Shown here piece by piece: positions 16,696 to 24,387 of a stretch of 64,000 bases of DNA (its first letter is position 1; the number at the start of each line of letters is the position of its first letter). The notes under the pieces are model-generated. The model made no database searches. It saw nothing but the letters and a program-made list of their open reading frames with translations, and had not been told where the DNA came from. Origin of the DNA: Sediminibacterium roseum (GTDB lineage Bacteria > Bacteroidota > Bacteroidia > Chitinophagales > Chitinophagaceae); the NCBI RefSeq assembly GCF_009939005.1, contig NZ_JAACJS010000011.1, forward strand, positions 586,096 through 650,095, read 5' to 3'. The position numbers and the translations under genes were made by a program.

Positions 16696-17871
16696 ATGAC
16701 GAAAGTAACCCTTAGAAAAAAGATCGCCCCCCGTATTGCCAACGGGCACCCGTGGGTTTATGGGAACGAGGTTGAAAAGATAGAAGGAGATGTGACCGGC
16801 GGCGATATTGTGGATGTTTTTTATGGCGACGGAAAATTTGCAGGGAAAGGATACATCAACCCGAAATCACAGATCCTCGTAAGGCTGCTCACGCGCAAAC
16901 AGGAGGAGATAAATGCGCAGTTCTTTCACAACCGCATTGCCAGGGCATGGGAATACAGGAAAAAGATCGGCTATACAGAAAACTGTCGCCTCGTATTTGG
17001 CGAAGCAGACCAACTGCCGGCGCTGGTTATCGATAAGTTCAACGATTATTTCGTGATACAAACCTTGTCGCTGGGTATCGATACCTGGAAAGACGCCATT
17101 GTACGGGCCATCGGGTCCATTTTTTCTCCCAAGGGAATTTACGAGCGCAACGATGTGCCGGTAAGGGAACTCGAAGGTTTGCCGCAACAAAAAGGTTTTT
17201 TATCCGCACCGTTTGATACCAATGTGCTGATCAATGAGAATGGGTTAAAGTTTGTGGTAGACATAGAGAACGGGCAAAAGACCGGGTATTTTCTCGATCA
17301 GCAAGACAACCGCCGCGCCATCCGGCACATTGTAAAAAACGCAGAAGTACTGGGTGTATTTACCTATACCGGCACTTTTGAAATCCATGCCGCCCACTAT
17401 GGTGCGAAATCTGTGCTTGGGCTCGATATTTCAGAAAATGCAGTGGCACAGGCCAACCGCAATGCGGCCCTGAACGGCCTGCAGGATATCGTTCATTTCG
17501 AGGCAGTGAACGCATTTGATGTACTGAAACAATGGGGCAAAGACGGGAGGCAATACGATGTTGTGATGCTGGATCCGCCGGCATTCACCAAGAGCCGGGA
17601 AAACATCCAGAAAGCATTAACGGGCTACAAAGAGATCAACCTGCGCGGCATGAAGCTGATACGCAATGGAGGCTTCCTGGTAACATCGAGTTGTACCAAC
17701 CTGGTTTCGCCCGAACAATTCCTGCAAACCATAGAGCTCGCCGCAAAAGACGCCCGCAAAAGAATAAGACAGGTGACCTTCCAGGCACAGGCCAGCGATC
17801 ACCCGATCATCTGGGGCATGGAAAATACCAATTATCTGAAGTTCCTGATCGTAGAGGTGGAGGACCGCTGA
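16696..17871 (+). CDS. rlmI: 23S rRNA (cytosine-5) methyltransferase, RlmI type
   Basis: The 391-residue protein has the RlmI/YccW layout. An N-terminal PUA RNA-binding domain (about 1-75, ANGHPWVYGNEVEKIEGD) is followed by a central domain and a Rossmann methyltransferase domain. The latter shows LGVFTYTGTFEIHAA for SAM binding and MLDPPAFTKS as the catalytic motif IV. A catalytic-cysteine region SSCTN follows. RlmI makes m5C1962 in E. coli 23S rRNA, and the same role is inferred here. The gene is monocistronic, bounded by a leaderless-type promoter and a strong bidirectional terminator. Confidence 0.88.
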   Translation: MTKVTLRKKIAPRIANGHPWVYGNEVEKIEGDVTGGDIVDVFYGDGKFAGKGYINPKSQILVRLLTRKQEEINAQFFHNRIARAWEYRKKIGYTENCRLVFGEADQLPALVIDKFNDYFVIQTLSLGIDTWKDAIVRAIGSIFSPKGIYERNDVPVRELEGLPQQKGFLSAPFDTNVLINENGLKFVVDIENGQKTGYFLDQQDNRRAIRHIVKNAEVLGVFTYTGTFEIHAAHYGAKSVLGLDISENAVAQANRNAALNGLQDIVHFEAVNAFDVLKQWGKDGRQYDVVMLDPPAFTKSRENIQKALTGYKEINLRGMKLIRNGGFLVTSSCTNLVSPEQFLQTIELAAKDARKRIRQVTFQAQASDHPIIWGMENTNYLKFLIVEVEDR

Positions 17872-17893
17872 TTGAGTTGCTGATACTGTCAAT

Positions 17894-17927
17894 AAAAAAT
17901 CCCGGTAATAATGTACCGGGATTTTTT
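17894..17927. terminator. Bidirectional terminator
   Basis: A perfect 14-bp stem (17894-17907 with 17914-17927) with a 6-base loop ends in A and T runs on opposite sides. It terminates the rlmI gene and can serve the convergent type IX gene. Confidence 0.85.
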
Positions 17928-17971
17928 TTACCAATTATTTAAAAGCGCAAGCTAAAAATGAATAATGCAAA

Positions 17972-18319
17972 CTACCTGTTCACCTGGAACTTTCCTGATT
18001 CGATGATCCTTCCCGTATTGTCACGCAGCTGAAACACATATAACCCGCGGAAATAATTATCATCGAAATTGATGGTGAGTTTGGAATCGGTGATGCGTAT
18101 GTCGTTCATCTTTCTACCAATGAAATTGTACACCTGGAGCGTATAATTTTTATCAACGGTCTTATCAAAAGAGAAATTGATGTAACTGGTTGCGGGGTTG
18201 GGATAAAAGCTGGTGATCTTTGCCGTTTCTGCGGGATTATCAAACGAAGTGTTGTCAACAACATAACTGTTGATGAGGAACGTTAACAACACCAATCCGA
18301 TTGAATAAAGTTTTCGCAT
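17972..18319 (-). CDS. Type IX secretion sorting-domain protein with almost no cargo
   Basis: A signal peptide (MRKLYSIGLVLLTFLINSYV) is followed by only about 15 residues and then a full type A C-terminal sorting domain. The domain shows SFYPNPATSYINFSF, the YNFIGRKM strand, GLYVFQLRD and the C-terminal ESGKFQV. Such domains direct proteins through the type IX secretion system of Bacteroidota and are normally attached to large cargo. Here the whole protein is 115 residues, so there is no obvious passenger. It is either a small surface protein in its own right or the leftover 3' end of a larger gene that reacquired a signal peptide. Confidence 0.85.
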   Translation of the reverse strand: MRKLYSIGLVLLTFLINSYVVDNTSFDNPAETAKITSFYPNPATSYINFSFDKTVDKNYTLQVYNFIGRKMNDIRITDSKLTINFDDNYFRGLYVFQLRDNTGRIIESGKFQVNR

Positions 18320-18385
18320 AGGTTAAAATCAACCTAAAATTACTGAATCTATCCATTGATAACACTACCGCAACGGTTTTTTAAC

Positions 18386-18424
18386 AAAAAACGCCCCTGC
18401 TCTATTGGAACAGGGGCGTTTTTT
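18386..18424. terminator. Bidirectional terminator after the peroxiredoxin gene
   Basis: A perfect 14-bp stem (18386-18399 with 18411-18424), GC-rich in its core and flanked by A/T runs, lies ten bases after the peroxiredoxin stop codon. Confidence 0.85.
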
Positions 18425-18433
18425 CAGCGTATT

Positions 18434-18907
18434 TTAATTTAATCCGTTCAGGGTTTGCTGGATGGCGTCAAAATTGGGCAGATCGCCGGGTGTAGGGCAA
18501 ATCTCTGCGTACTGAACCACGCCGTCCTTGTCGATGACAAAAGCCGCGCGTTTGCTTACGCCCTGCATTTCGAATGCCGGGAAGGTTTCATAAAGCACAT
18601 TGTATGCTTTGGCTGCCTCTTTATTGAAATCACTCAGCAAAGGAAAGTTGAGGTTCTGCTCTGCCTTGAATTTGCCGAGTGTAAACAACGAGTCTACAGA
18701 AATGCCAAACACCTTCGCATTGGTGTTGTTGTAAATGCCGATGTTATCGCGCACATTGCATAGTTCTGCCGTGCAAACACCGGTGAAGGCGAGCGGGAAG
18801 AACAACAAAACAACATTGCTTCCTTTCTGATCGGCAAGCGACACTTTGTTTTTGTCTGTATCGAATAAAGTAAAATCAGGAGCCTGCTGGCCGGTTTGAA
18901 TTGACAT
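18434..18907 (-). CDS. Peroxiredoxin (AhpE/PrxQ-like)
   Basis: This 157-residue thioredoxin-fold peroxidase reduces hydroperoxides. The active-site motif P38-xxx-T42-xx-C45 is intact, so Cys45 is the peroxidatic cysteine. A second cysteine at 50 sits five residues later, as the resolving cysteine does in PrxQ/BCP proteins. A third lies in AEICPTPGD. The overall sequence (APDFTLFDTDKNKVSLAD, LLSDFNKEAAKAYNV) fits the AhpE/PrxQ group. It is monocistronic, with a -7 element 25 bases upstream and a strong terminator. Confidence 0.93.
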   Translation of the reverse strand: MSIQTGQQAPDFTLFDTDKNKVSLADQKGSNVVLLFFPLAFTGVCTAELCNVRDNIGIYNNTNAKVFGISVDSLFTLGKFKAEQNLNFPLLSDFNKEAAKAYNVLYETFPAFEMQGVSKRAAFVIDKDGVVQYAEICPTPGDLPNFDAIQQTLNGLN

Positions 18908-18931
18908 GGTGTATCTTTTTTGATTGAATTG

Positions 18932-18939
18932 CGAAAATA
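18932..18939 (-). promoter_or_regulatory. -7 promoter element of the peroxiredoxin gene
   Basis: TATTTTCG on the minus strand (one mismatch to TAnnTTTG) predicts a leader of about 20 bases. Confidence 0.45.
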
Positions 18940-18976
18940 GATGATTTTGGATGGTTTGCGGAGCAGTATTCGCCAG

Positions 18977-19633
18977 TTACAGCTTCATCTCCGGCACCTC
19001 TCCTTCCACAACAAGCCGTCCCGCGGTTTTTGACCTGATCTCTTCCACGCTTACGCCGGGTGCGCGTTCTTTCAGAACAAATCCCTGGGGCGTTACGTCG
19101 AGCACCGCCAGTTCGGTCACTATCTTTTTTACGCAGTGAACCCCTGTTAGCGGGAGTGAACATTGTGGCAATAATTTGCTTTCGCCTTTCGGATTGGTAT
19201 GCATCATGGCCACGATGATGTTTTTTGCGCTTGCCACAAGATCCATCGCGCCGCCCATTCCTTTTACCATTTTGCCGGGGATCTTCCAGTTCGCAATGTC
19301 GCCGGTATCGCTTACTTCCATGGCGCCCAGAACGGTGAGATCGATCTTACCGGCGCGGATCATCCCGAAGCTTTCGGCACTGTCGAAAAATGCACCGCCC
19401 GGAACCAGTGTTACGGTTTCTTTGCCGGCATTGATCAGGTCTGCATCCACCTCAGATTCTTCCGGGTAAGGCCCCATGCCCAGTATCCCGTTCTCGCTCT
19501 GGAAGATCACGGTCATACCGGGAGGAATGTAATTCGATACCAATGTAGGAATGCCAATGCCAAGGTTCACATACATCCCATCCTTCAATTCCTGTGCAAT
19601 GCGTTTTGCGATTCCGAATTTATCTAAGGCCAT
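18977..19633 (-). CDS. scoB: Succinyl-CoA:3-ketoacid CoA-transferase, subunit B
   Basis: With subunit A this forms the transferase that moves CoA between succinyl-CoA and acetoacetate, used in ketone-body and branched-chain catabolism. The catalytic glutamate should lie in the [12 protein letters not shown] segment near residue 50, the conserved ExGxxG region of the beta subunit. The 218-residue length is normal. [16 protein letters not shown] at 19633 is chosen over an 11-residue longer frame. It follows scoA by 72 bases on the same strand. Confidence 0.95.
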   Translation of the reverse strand: MALDKFGIAKRIAQELKDGMYVNLGIGIPTLVSNYIPPGMTVIFQSENGILGMGPYPEESEVDADLINAGKETVTLVPGGAFFDSAESFGMIRAGKIDLTVLGAMEVSDTGDIANWKIPGKMVKGMGGAMDLVASAKNIIVAMMHTNPKGESKLLPQCSLPLTGVHCVKKIVTELAVLDVTPQGFVLKERAPGVSVEEIRSKTAGRLVVEGEVPEMKL

Positions 19634-19705
19634 AATGTTTTCTTTATTGATTATACCGTACCGCAAAGTGTCACAACACCGCCACTAATGGTATGCGATC
19701 TACAT

Positions 19706-20398
19706 TTATAATTTCACGGTCTTCCGCTCGATTCTTTTTTCGTACTGCTTTCCTTCAAAAATGCGGTGTACATAAACGCCGGCCACATGAACATCATCGG
19801 GGTCGATCTCTCCGGGCTGTACCAGCTGTTCCACTTCAGCGATCGTGGTGTTGCCGGCCTTTGCCATGGAGGTGGAAAAATTGCGCGTGGTTTTCCTGAA
19901 CACGAGGTTGCCGAGCGTATCTCCTTTCCATGCTTTTACGATGGCGAAATCGGCGTGGAGCGCGTGCTCCATCAGGTACATTTTACCATCAAACTCGCGT
20001 GTTTCCTTGCCTGCGGCGATCTCTGTGCCATAGCCGGCCGGGGTAAAGAAAGCAGGTATACCCATGCCTGCCATCTGTATGCGCGTGGCAAGCGTGCCCT
20101 GCGGGATGAGATCCACTTCAAGCTCACCGCTGAGGAGCTGGCGTTCAAACTCGGCGTTCTCTCCAACATAACTGCTCATCATCTTTTTGATCTGGCGCGT
20201 TTGCAACAACAGGCCCAAACCAAAACCGTCTACCCCGGCGTTGTTTGAAATACAGGTGAGCTCCTTCACGCCTTTTTTAACAAGCGCCGCGATGGTATTT
20301 TCGGGAATGCCGTTCAATCCAAAACCACCCAGCATCAGTGTGGCGCCATCGGCGATGTCGTGGATGGCTGCCTCCGCATCGGTGAATACTTTGTTCAT
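19706..20398 (-). CDS. scoA: Succinyl-CoA:3-ketoacid CoA-transferase, subunit A
   Basis: The alpha subunit has 230 residues. The characteristic [23 protein letters not shown] near the N-terminus and the [24 protein letters not shown] stretch identify the CoA-transferase family I alpha chain. It is transcribed first, followed by scoB. The start [15 protein letters not shown] at 20398 matches the family. Confidence 0.95.
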   Translation of the reverse strand: MNKVFTDAEAAIHDIADGATLMLGGFGLNGIPENTIAALVKKGVKELTCISNNAGVDGFGLGLLLQTRQIKKMMSSYVGENAEFERQLLSGELEVDLIPQGTLATRIQMAGMGIPAFFTPAGYGTEIAAGKETREFDGKMYLMEHALHADFAIVKAWKGDTLGNLVFRKTTRNFSTSMAKAGNTTIAEVEQLVQPGEIDPDDVHVAGVYVHRIFEGKQYEKRIERKTVKL

Positions 20399-20479
20399 GG
20401 AATAAAGTTAAGCTAATAAGCGTTAGTAAAAACACCGGGCGCGAACGATGCATGCCGGGTGCGGATGGATGTTCAGCAA

Positions 20480-20836
20480 CTATTTTTCGGGCGGCGGCGT
20501 TGAGTTGAGCAACATTCTTTCCCTGTTCGCATAAGCATCAACGGAATCGAGCAATGCTTTCATTTCTACCGGGCGGGATTCGTAATAGTGGTAAGTGTCG
20601 TCGAACTGCTTTTTGGTGATGTGGTGAAGTGCGTACACCTCTTCGTATAAGCGCAGGAATTCTTTGGTATTTCTTAGTGTGGTGTCCTGTGCGGCCATGC
20701 GGGTGTAGAGCTCGTCTATTTTCATAAGGTCCCACATCACTACTTTCATGGTTTCGGGCTCCAGTCTTTTTTTGTCGGAGCGGCACGCGGTTGCGGCCAG
20801 GCAAAACAATACAAGAACGGCTACGGATCTTTTCAT
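20480..20836 (-). CDS. DUF4296 lipoprotein
   Basis: The 118-residue protein has a lipoprotein signal (LFCLAATAC, Cys18) and the DUF4296 pattern (MWDLMKIDELYTRMAAQDT, VYALHHITKKQFDDTYHYYESRP). DUF4296 proteins are small Bacteroidota lipoproteins of unknown role, likely anchored in the outer membrane. The start codon overlaps the end of the DUF4835 gene by four bases, so it is translationally coupled to the coaBC group. Confidence 0.88.
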   Translation of the reverse strand: MKRSVAVLVLFCLAATACRSDKKRLEPETMKVVMWDLMKIDELYTRMAAQDTTLRNTKEFLRLYEEVYALHHITKKQFDDTYHYYESRPVEMKALLDSVDAYANRERMLLNSTPPPEK

Positions 20837-21756
20837 CTCAGTTCCTGTTTGTAACGCGTTGCGTTGATCACATCTATTTCGCTTAAGATCTCTACGATCC
20901 TCGATTTCTGTTCGGCGGGCGCTTTCTTAAACATCCCTATCAGCTCCTGCGCTTTTCCCTGCAGGAAAAACTGGACGAACATCGTGTTTGAATTTTCTTT
21001 GTTAAAGGCCTGCAATTGCGTGAGGCCCTGTGTTACCCCGAGGCGGGCCTCTTCTTCGGCATCAAACATCCTGTCTAAACCATTGCGGTAATAGGTATAC
21101 AAGATATCGTGCAGGATATTATAACGCGTATTGATCAGGTTCTCGTTGAGCCAATAGCGGTTGCGCGACCCATCAAATACGCGCCAGCCCGAAATATTTT
21201 TTCCTTCAGGCGCATTGGTGATGATGTTCTGCGCTTTGCGGTAATACGTTTCCCCACCCTTTGGCGCAAACGAATCGTAGTCCATCGCAATGATCATGTA
21301 GGCATAATAAGCAAAGATGGCCGTAAGGTTCGCCGCCAGCGCATCCGTTCCCTGCACGCGGTTCTCATTGAATTCGACGGGTTGAAACTCCACGTATTTG
21401 AACGCAACATCCGGATCGATGTAGTTGATCAGCGCCGCATTGTACGATGAATTGAATACCGGGCGGGCGGCCTGCACCGTTAGTGTTGCCTTGTAAACAC
21501 CCGTTTCCAGCACGCTCTCGATGTTGAGCAGGAAACTGCATTCTATTTTTTCGTTGGGCTGAAACTGGTCGTTCGTCCACTTGCGGTTGTTGAGCAGGTT
21601 GTTGAGTTGGGTTTGCAGCGTTGTGAATATTTTTTTATCAACGGTCGAATTCACCCGCGATGCCACCACGTTCACCCTCGCCTGCAACTCCTGCGCGCCT
21701 GCGGTTTGCCACAGCAGGCATGCTGTTAAAATGACCAGGAATATTTTATTTCGCAT
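20833..21756 (-). CDS. DUF4835 family secreted protein
   Basis: The 307-residue protein starts with a signal peptide (cleavage after TAGA-Q) and matches the DUF4835 family. It has QLNNLLNNRKWTNDQF near the N-terminus, the FAYYAYMIIAMDYDSFAPKGG segment, and GWRVFDGSRNRYWLNENL. The family is restricted to Bacteroidota and is found downstream of coaBC. Its function is unknown; a periplasmic or envelope role is inferred from the signal peptide and from bamD nearby. It overlaps coaBC by 11 bases and DUF4296 by four. Confidence 0.93.
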   Translation of the reverse strand: MRNKIFLVILTACLLWQTAGAQELQARVNVVASRVNSTVDKKIFTTLQTQLNNLLNNRKWTNDQFQPNEKIECSFLLNIESVLETGVYKATLTVQAARPVFNSSYNAALINYIDPDVAFKYVEFQPVEFNENRVQGTDALAANLTAIFAYYAYMIIAMDYDSFAPKGGETYYRKAQNIITNAPEGKNISGWRVFDGSRNRYWLNENLINTRYNILHDILYTYYRNGLDRMFDAEEEARLGVTQGLTQLQAFNKENSNTMFVQFFLQGKAQELIGMFKKAPAEQKSRIVEILSEIDVINATRYKQELR

Positions 21757-22948
21757 CTAACTGTGTTACGATAAATGAAACAATATTTTTTGCAATCTCT
21801 TTTTTTGAAGAAGGGCCATACCGGAATTCTTTGCCCGACCGGTCCAGTATGGTTACCTGGTTGGTATCAATGCCAAAACCCGCTTTCTCATCACGCAGTG
21901 AATTCAAAACAATACAATCGGCATTCTTCGATTGCAGTTTTTTCAGTGCGTTCTCTTTTTCATTGTTGGTTTCGAGGGCGAAGCCGACAAGGTATTGATT
22001 GCTTTTCTTGCGCCCCCCCAGTTCCTTCAATATGTCTTTGGTTTGCACCAATTGCAATTCTAAGTTACCGGATTGTTTTTTAATTTTCTGGTCGGCTACA
22101 TTTGCCGGTGTAAAATCCGCAACTGCGGCCGACATCACCGCAATATCTGCCGATGCGAAAGCGGGAACACACGCATCAAACATATCACCCGCAGAGACCA
22201 CTTTTGTTATTTTGATGCCCCTGAATGCCGGAACCAGCGCCGTAGGGCCGGTTACCAGTTCCACATCGGCGCCACGCATGTACAGTTCTTCCGCCAGGGC
22301 AAATCCCATTTTACCAGAAGAGTGGTTGCCGATAAAACGAACGGGATCTATCGCTTCATAGGTTGGCCCCGCGGTTACCAGCGCTTTCCTGTTTTTCAGC
22401 TCACCGGAACGAAAAAATGTTTCTGCCAGGTACGATACAATGTCTTCCGGCTCCGCCATCCTTCCTTCGCCAAACAAACCACTGGCCAGCTCGCCATTGT
22501 TTACCATGATAAGGCGGTTGCCATATTCCCGGAGGGTAGCGATGTTTTTTTGTGTAGAAGGATGTTTCCACATGTCTTCATCCATGGCAGGCGCAAACAC
22601 CACGGGACAGGTTGCAGACAGGTAGACGGCGAGCAAAACATTGTCGCAGAGCCCATGGGCCATTTTTGCCAGTGTGTTGCAGCTCAGCGGTGCGATCACG
22701 AACACATCGGCCCAGCGGCCGAGCATTACATGGTTCGACCATTCTGTTCCTTCTGCCAGTTCAACAACAACGTTGTTCTTAGATAAGGTAGAGAGTACCA
22801 GAGGCGACACAAAATCTTTTGCGGCGGGGGTCATCACCACTTTTACTTCGGCCCCGGCCTTTACCAGCAGGCGCACCAGCAAAATGGATTTGTAGGCGGC
22901 GACGGAGGCGGTGATGCCTACCAGTATCTTTTTGTTTTGTAACATCAT
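21746..22948 (-). CDS. coaBC: Bifunctional phosphopantothenoylcysteine synthetase/decarboxylase
   Basis: CoaBC makes 4-phosphopantetheine from 4-phosphopantothenate and cysteine for coenzyme A. The N-terminal flavoprotein decarboxylase half (about 1-185) has GITASVAAYKS, the catalytic-histidine region WSNHVMLGRWAD and the PAMDEDMW substrate clamp. The C-terminal synthetase half shows TAGPTYEAIDPVRFIGNHSSGKMG and the AAVADFTP motif. Length (400) is normal. Two adjacent ATGs could start it. It is the first gene of a coupled trio with DUF4835 and DUF4296, separated from rpoZ by a terminator. Confidence 0.96.
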   Translation of the reverse strand: MMLQNKKILVGITASVAAYKSILLVRLLVKAGAEVKVVMTPAAKDFVSPLVLSTLSKNNVVVELAEGTEWSNHVMLGRWADVFVIAPLSCNTLAKMAHGLCDNVLLAVYLSATCPVVFAPAMDEDMWKHPSTQKNIATLREYGNRLIMVNNGELASGLFGEGRMAEPEDIVSYLAETFFRSGELKNRKALVTAGPTYEAIDPVRFIGNHSSGKMGFALAEELYMRGADVELVTGPTALVPAFRGIKITKVVSAGDMFDACVPAFASADIAVMSAAVADFTPANVADQKIKKQSGNLELQLVQTKDILKELGGRKKSNQYLVGFALETNNEKENALKKLQSKNADCIVLNSLRDEKAGFGIDTNQVTILDRSGKEFRYGPSSKKEIAKNIVSFIVTQLDAK

Positions 22949-23017
22949 ATTCAGCTACAGGCTAAGAAAGTGAAAACAGCGCAATGCCACGTTCCGCGGA
23001 TGCCCTAAAAATACAAA

Positions 23018-23040
23018 AACGACAGCTCATCACTGTCGTT
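23018..23040 (-). terminator. Terminator between rpoZ and coaBC
   Basis: An 8-bp perfect stem (23018-23025 with 23033-23040) is followed on the minus strand by a T-rich run (TTTGTATTTTT). It probably reduces read-through from bamD-rpoZ into coaBC. Confidence 0.7.
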
Positions 23041-23066
23041 CTGCAATCATTTCTGAAACATTTAGC

Positions 23067-23411
23067 TTATCTGAAGAGATCGCTTTCATCGTTGCGGCGG
23101 TGGTATACTTTGCCCTCCATGAATTCCTGTGTTGCAAGGATGGCCGGGTTTGGCATTTTCTCGTAGGCGCGCGAGATCTCGATCTGCTCTTTGTTTTCGT
23201 GGATTTCTTCGAGGCTGTCTGTATGGCTCGCAAATTCTTCCAGTTTGTTGTGCAGCTCTTCCCTCAATGAAATATTGATCTGGTTCGCTCTCCTGGCAAT
23301 GATCGCAATCGACTCGTACAGGTTGCCGGTCTTGCCTTTGATATCGATCAGGCTTTTTGTTTCAACAACACTTGCGGTATTAGCGCTCATTTGTCTTCGT
23401 AACTTGCTCAT
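23067..23411 (-). CDS. rpoZ: RNA polymerase omega-like subunit
   Basis: The 114-residue protein is the Bacteroidota omega/Rpb6-type subunit that helps assemble RNA polymerase. The central KTGNLYESIAIIARRANQIN matches the conserved helix of the family, and it is followed by ISRAYEKMPNPAILATQEFMEGKV. Starts at 23411 and 23390 (MSANTASVVETKSL) are both possible. Either overlaps the end of bamD, which implies coupling. The bamD-rpoZ-coaBC neighbourhood is typical of the phylum. Confidence 0.88.
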   Translation of the reverse strand: MSKLRRQMSANTASVVETKSLIDIKGKTGNLYESIAIIARRANQINISLREELHNKLEEFASHTDSLEEIHENKEQIEISRAYEKMPNPAILATQEFMEGKVYHRRNDESDLFR

Positions 23412-24207
23412 TTCTCAGGTTTTTTAAGGCGTTATTTGTTTGTGTTTTTACTTTGTTCACATCGGCGAGGTATTTGCTGTCTGCAAACCGTTCATTGAAC
23501 TCATTGCATTCTGCCAATACTTTTCCGAAGCGTTCCGGTTGTTTTTCTTCGTAGCTCATCTCTGCATATTTATAGTATGCTTTGATGGTTTGATACTTAT
23601 ACTCGTCCCCTTTTTTAGAATCGGGGAAGTTCTCGGCTACATTTGAATACGCGATGGCTGCTGCTTTGTAATAACCGAGGTTATAGTACAGTTCCGCCGC
23701 GTTGGATTCTTTCTGTTCCAGTTTTTCCCTGCACACATCGATCAGTTCACTTGCATCTTTCACGCGTGGGGATGTGGGGTGCGTGTTGATGAAGGCCTGC
23801 ATCAGCTGCATGGTCTTGTTGGTATTGGTCTGGTCCAGTTCTACCTTGGGTGATTGCTTGTAAAAGCAGTAAGCGCGCATGTAATCGCACTCTTCACCCT
23901 TGGGGCTGGTAGGAAAATTTTCAACAAAACTTTTGAAAAGCTGTTCTGCATTGAGATAATCTTTCTGGTAATAATAAGAGTACGCGAACTTATAGTACAT
24001 GTCTTCGTAACGCGTGGTTCCTTTTACATATGGAAAGATATCTTCAAAGAGCTGCTGGGCATACACGTAGTTCTTGTTCGCGTAGTATTGCTCGGCCATC
24101 TTGTATTTATACTCATAATCCTTGCTCTTCATGATCTTCCCGAATTTGTTGGAACACGAAGAGGCGAACAACCCTACCGATAATAATAACAGAACGATCC
24201 TATTCAT
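23380..24207 (-). CDS. bamD: Outer-membrane assembly lipoprotein BamD
   Basis: BamD is the TPR-rich lipoprotein of the BAM complex that inserts beta-barrel proteins in the outer membrane. The lipobox LFASSC places the lipidated cysteine at residue 18. Tetratricopeptide-like repeats follow (QYYANKNYVYAQQLFEDIFPYV, YYYQKDYLNAEQLFKSFVENFPTSP, NLGYYKAAAIAYSNVAENFPDSK). The length of 275 is standard. The start at 24207 gives a compact signal peptide; the frame begins four codons earlier. It heads the bamD-rpoZ unit. Confidence 0.95.
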   Translation of the reverse strand: MNRIVLLLLSVGLFASSCSNKFGKIMKSKDYEYKYKMAEQYYANKNYVYAQQLFEDIFPYVKGTTRYEDMYYKFAYSYYYQKDYLNAEQLFKSFVENFPTSPKGEECDYMRAYCFYKQSPKVELDQTNTNKTMQLMQAFINTHPTSPRVKDASELIDVCREKLEQKESNAAELYYNLGYYKAAAIAYSNVAENFPDSKKGDEYKYQTIKAYYKYAEMSYEEKQPERFGKVLAECNEFNERFADSKYLADVNKVKTQTNNALKNLRNEQVTKTNER

Positions 24208-24340
24208 ACAAGTTGGCAAAATTAGTTATTTGCGGGCAATTTAGTGCGGGTTAAGTTAAGAAAAGTACAAAAAGGCCCTGCTGAACCCTCAAAACCGGTG
24301 GCGCAGGGCTCAAATCGGTTAACCAGGCGCCCAAAAGCAG

Positions 24341-24364
24341 AAAGGCCGCCAAATGGCGGCCTTT
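24341..24364 (-). terminator. Terminator of rpsA
   Basis: A perfect 10-bp GC-rich stem (24341-24350 with 24355-24364) with a 4-base loop lies 24 bases past the rpsA stop, followed on the minus strand by CTGCTTTT. Confidence 0.8.
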
Positions 24365-24387
24365 CCAATATCCACAAGACCGGAAAA

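Noticed and set aside
16492-16749. 85-codon minus-strand frame between grpE and rlmI
   Set aside because: It runs through the inverted-repeat element and the rlmI promoter and start; composition and context do not support a gene.
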